From CAZGLR01 sp964526635 (GTDB lineage: Bacteria > Zixibacteria > MSB-5A5 > GN15 > JAAZOE01): 7,478 bases of DNA. The stretch lies in the NCBI GenBank assembly GCA_964526635.1, contig CAZGLR010000142.1, positions 1 through 7,478 on the forward strand. Direction: 5' to 3'. Position 1 is the stretch's first letter. Every line of letters begins with the position of its first letter. Positions 5,684 through 7,478 of this stretch are shown here, piece after piece. The notes below the pieces were generated by a model that searched no databases, was not told where the DNA came from, and was given only the letters and a program-made list of their open reading frames with translations. Both the position numbers and the translations under genes were made by a program.

Positions 5684-6688
5684 TTACCTGGTCAGCCCCC
5701 TCAGGCGCCGCTTGATAGCGCGCGTATCCCTCAAATGATCCTGGTATGATACATTGAACACATGCCGCCCGCTGCCGTCGGCAACAAAGAACAGATAATC
5801 CGATTGTGCCGGATATAAGCTCGCCATGATCGCATCCATCCCCGGCGAACAGATCGGCGTCGGCGGCAGCCCGGCGTGCAAATAGGTATTATAGGTTGAT
5901 GGAAACTTATAGTCGCTGATCAAAAGATCTCGATCCAGCCTGCCCATACCATAGATGACAGTCGGATCGGCCTGCAATTTCATGCCGATTTCGAGGCGGT
6001 TGCGATACACCGAAGCGATCAGGGAGAATTCATCGCGGAAATGACCTTCGGCTTCGACAATAGATGCCATTGTCAGAAGATCATCGATACTGTACCCCAT
6101 ACTGTCGGCACGCCGGAGGATGGCTGTATCAAGTCGCCGGTATAACTCGCTGACCATGGTTGCAATCGCTTCCCGCGCCGAAATCCCCCACTGAAAATTA
6201 TAGGTTTCGGGAAAAAGATACCCTTCAGCAAAGCCGGCATCGATACCCAGCGAGAGTAAAAACAACGAATCCCGGACCAGGCTGTCGAAGACCGGGCGGC
6301 TGGTCCCGCATTTCTGGTCAAGCAGTTCGCTGATTTCAGTCAGTGTGTATCCCTCGGGTACGGTTACCTTCAGCCGCGCGATTTTTCCCAGTTTCAGCCG
6401 TTGCATCACTGTATAATGCGAGGTTTTCCGGCCGAAATCGTATCGTCCCGGGATAATTTTACGATCGATTCCGAGGATGATTGCCGCCTTTGAGAATATC
6501 CAGGGCTGGGAGATGACTTCACGATCTTTGAGTTTGACAATCACTTTGGCGAAACTGTCACCGGGTTCGACATAAATCGATGCCGGATAAATATTCCGGG
6601 GGACAAACAGCCACCAGCCCCAGATGACCAAAATGACAGTAATGCCTCCGGCGAACATGAAAAATAACAACTTAGCGCGAGTGGCCAC
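5684..6688 (-). CDS. mltG: Endolytic peptidoglycan transglycosylase MltG (YceG family)
   Basis: Inner-membrane enzyme that cuts nascent glycan strands and so is thought to set glycan chain length. 334 aa, near the family norm (E. coli 340). A single N-terminal membrane helix (about 8-29, rich in Ile, Val and Trp) is followed by a periplasmic LysM-like region (about 35-110, VEPGDSFAKVIVKL ... IPGRYDF) and the YceG catalytic domain: VPEGYTLTEISELL (110-123), AEGYLFPETYNF (154-165), MASIVEAEG (207-215), VYRNRLEIGMKLQADPTVIYGMG (227-249), STYNTYLHAGLPPTPICSPG and YLFFVADGSGRHVF. Glu212 in SIVE corresponds to the proposed catalytic Glu (Glu218 in E. coli). The GTG start at 6688 follows AAGGCAGGA, a fair ribosome binding site, and overlaps the upstream small ORF by 17 bp; the internal ATG at 6658 would cut into the membrane helix. 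Last gene of the ruvX operon. Confidence 0.96.
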   Translation of the reverse strand: MATRAKLLFFMFAGGITVILVIWGWWLFVPRNIYPASIYVEPGDSFAKVIVKLKDREVISQPWIFSKAAIILGIDRKIIPGRYDFGRKTSHYTVMQRLKLGKIARLKVTVPEGYTLTEISELLDQKCGTSRPVFDSLVRDSLFLLSLGIDAGFAEGYLFPETYNFQWGISAREAIATMVSELYRRLDTAILRRADSMGYSIDDLLTMASIVEAEGHFRDEFSLIASVYRNRLEIGMKLQADPTVIYGMGRLDRDLLISDYKFPSTYNTYLHAGLPPTPICSPGMDAIMASLYPAQSDYLFFVADGSGRHVFNVSYQDHLRDTRAIKRRLRGLTR

Positions 6689-6851
6689 TCGTTCCTGCCT
6701 TTTCGATAATGCGAAGGACTGCCGCCAGCGGCCAGAATAAGATGAGAATCGCCGACCAGAAGAAATAATGCAGACGGGCCCGCCAGGTCGGACGGTAGCG
6801 CCAGCTCAGCCGCGCCGGTGAATCAGTGGGTGGTGGTGCGGAAGTCGCCAT
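6672..6851 (-). CDS. Small single-pass membrane protein (59 aa), unknown function
   Basis: I do not recognise this protein. It starts MATSAPPPTDSP, has an Arg-rich stretch (RLSWRYRPTWRARLHYF, about 14-30), then one hydrophobic segment (about 30-47, FFWSAILILFWPLAAVL) and a short tail ending GHSR. The positive charges before the helix predict an N-terminus in the cytoplasm. Evidence that it is real: its ATG lies 6 nt after the ruvX stop, AGGA sits about 10 nt before the ATG, and it overlaps the mltG start by 17 bp, so without it the ruvX-mltG spacing would be an unexplained 170 bp. In Bacillus subtilis a different small gene (yrzB) sits between the ruvX and mltG homologues; I see no sequence similarity to it. 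A role near MltG in the membrane is a guess from position only. Confidence 0.6.
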   Translation of the reverse strand: MATSAPPPTDSPARLSWRYRPTWRARLHYFFWSAILILFWPLAAVLRIIEKAGTSGHSR

Positions 6852-6857
6852 AACGTA

Positions 6858-7289
6858 TTAATCCTGTTGTTGAGCGCGACGATCGAGAAAAGACTGCAGG
6901 AGAATCGCCGCTGCGATGCGGTCGATTTTCGGCTTGTTGCCTTTTATCTTTTTGCCGTGCGCGTGAAGGACAGCTTCGGCCTGCACCGAGGTGAGCCGCT
7001 CATCCTCAAAATATACATCAACCTCGCAGCGGCCCTTAAGCTGATCGATCAGTTGATCAACGTAATCCGATAATTCCGATCGCTCTCCCGACATATGCAG
7101 GGGACGGCCGACCACGATTCCCGCGACATCATACGCCGCTATCAGTTCGATCATTTGCTCGACTGCATCGTTGTCGCCTGCAACCAGCAGCGTATCCAGG
7201 GGACGGGCAATCATCCCGCTGGGATCGGACACAGCGACTCCAATACGACGCTTTCCAATATCAAGAGCCAGAAATCGTGAATCAGTCAT
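6858..7289 (-). CDS. ruvX: RuvX/YqgF family RNase H-fold nuclease (putative Holliday junction resolvase)
   Basis: Cytoplasmic RNase H-like nuclease, annotated as a putative Holliday junction resolvase and linked in E. coli to pre-16S rRNA 5'-end processing. 143 aa, the usual size. Motifs: LALDIGKRRIGVAVSD (7-22) with the first catalytic Asp10, VVGRPLHMSGERSE (59-72; VVGLPLNMDG in many homologues), FEDERLTSVQAE (94-105), and KIDRIAAAILLQSFLD (121-136) with the last catalytic Asp123. Start ATG at 7289; the bases before it (TTTCTCGT) have no Shine-Dalgarno match, and a promoter sits directly against it, so the mRNA may be leaderless. First gene of ruvX - small ORF - mltG. Linkage of ruvX to mltG recurs in distant bacteria, for example B. 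subtilis yrrK and yrrL. Confidence 0.94.
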   Translation of the reverse strand: MTDSRFLALDIGKRRIGVAVSDPSGMIARPLDTLLVAGDNDAVEQMIELIAAYDVAGIVVGRPLHMSGERSELSDYVDQLIDQLKGRCEVDVYFEDERLTSVQAEAVLHAHGKKIKGNKPKIDRIAAAILLQSFLDRRAQQQD

Positions 7290-7294
7290 ACGAG

Positions 7295-7323
7295 AAACTA
7301 CACACCCCGGCCGGAGAGGTCAA
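7295..7323 (-). promoter_or_regulatory. Sigma70-type promoter of ruvX-mltG operon, probably leaderless
   Basis: On the minus strand TTGACC (7323-7318), a 17-bp GC-rich spacer, then TAGTTT (7300-7295) and 5 nt to the ruvX ATG at 7289. The -35 matches 5 of 6 consensus bases; the -10 keeps only T, A and the final T. The distance from the first base of the -35 to the ATG is 34 nt, identical to the gatC promoter. Confidence 0.55.
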
Positions 7324-7392
7324 TACAATGTTGTTCCGCTTGATTATTAATCCAAGACTGGCGTCGTGGGCGACATTTTCTAACCGTACGAC

Positions 7393-7417
7393 GGGCGAGG
7401 GGATCCTCGCCCCTACG
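7393..7417 (-). repeat. REP-like palindrome, copy 1 (inverted relative to copy 2)
   Basis: Read on the minus strand it is CGTAG, then an 8-bp stem GGGCGAGG / CCTCGCCC around the loop ATCC. The GTAG tetranucleotide at the 5' base of the hairpin is the hallmark of REP elements mobilised by REP-associated tyrosine transposases (RAYT/TnpA-REP). It lies upstream of the ruvX promoter and outside any gene. No transposase is in the window. Confidence 0.7.
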
Positions 7418-7452
7418 GAAATGCCGGCTTTTTATTCTAAATCAACCAGAAT

Positions 7453-7478
7453 CGTAGGGGCCGGGATCACCCGGCCCG
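7453..7478 (+). repeat. REP-like palindrome, copy 2 (reaches window edge)
   Basis: Read on the plus strand it is CGTAG, then the 8-bp stem GGGCCGGG (7458-7465) / CCCGGCCC (7470-7477) around the loop ATCA. It has the same layout as copy 1 in opposite orientation, 35 bp away, so the pair forms a BIME-like unit. The two stem differences from copy 1 are compensatory on both arms. More copies may lie beyond the right edge. Confidence 0.7.

Noticed and set aside
7393..7433. Copy 1 hairpin plus the later T-run (7430-7433 region) as an intrinsic terminator on the plus strand
   Set aside because: The T-run is over 10 nt from the stem, no plus-strand gene precedes it, and the GTAG-headed inverted pair is a better explanation.
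7393..7478. The paired palindromes as the start of a CRISPR array
   Set aside because: The units are in opposite orientation, differ in the stem, and only two are seen; CRISPR repeats are direct and nearly identical.

Overview
The window looks like chromosomal DNA from a diderm (Gram-negative) bacterium of moderate GC content. kdsB, which activates Kdo for lipopolysaccharide, implies an outer membrane, and gatC implies the indirect (transamidation) route to Asn-tRNA and/or Gln-tRNA. Together with an NtrC-type regulator system and the kdsB-pyrG linkage, this would fit an uncultured FCB-group or deltaproteobacteria-like lineage (for example Zixibacteria). That placement is an inference from gene content; nothing here fixes the taxon.

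Layout: (1) 1-2609, minus strand: a tight operon gatC -> kdsB -> pyrG. gatC and kdsB overlap by 4 bp (ATGA) and kdsB and pyrG by 8 bp; pyrG runs off the left edge and lacks its last few tens of codons. PyrG makes the CTP that KdsB consumes. (2) 2610-2887: a divergent, AT-rich intergenic region. (3) 2888-5641, plus strand: a three-gene signalling operon. It encodes a soluble histidine kinase with no recognisable sensor domain, an NtrC-family sigma54 activator (462 aa) and a stand-alone GAF-domain protein, joined by 23-bp and 4-bp overlaps. (4) 5642-5683: a short convergent spacer with a hairpin. (5) 5684-7289, minus strand: ruvX -> 59-aa single-pass membrane protein -> mltG, again overlapping. 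(6) 7290-7478: upstream region of ruvX with a promoter and an inverted pair of REP-like palindromes (a BIME) at the right edge.

Main points for a second look. The two REP-like hairpins carry the GTAG tetranucleotide at the base and differ by two fully compensatory stem changes. gatC and ruvX, the first genes of the two minus-strand operons, have the same promoter geometry (TTGAC[T/C], 17 bp, TANNNT, 5 nt, ATG) and no Shine-Dalgarno sequence, which points to leaderless mRNAs. The kinase has Lys in place of the acidic residue next to its phosphoacceptor His, and its partner regulator has GAFTSA instead of GAFTGA. The GAF protein may be the detached sensor of this system. KdsB has an altered QGDEP motif. 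A small membrane ORF is wedged between ruvX and mltG. I see no CRISPR array, tRNA, rRNA, phage or insertion sequence.
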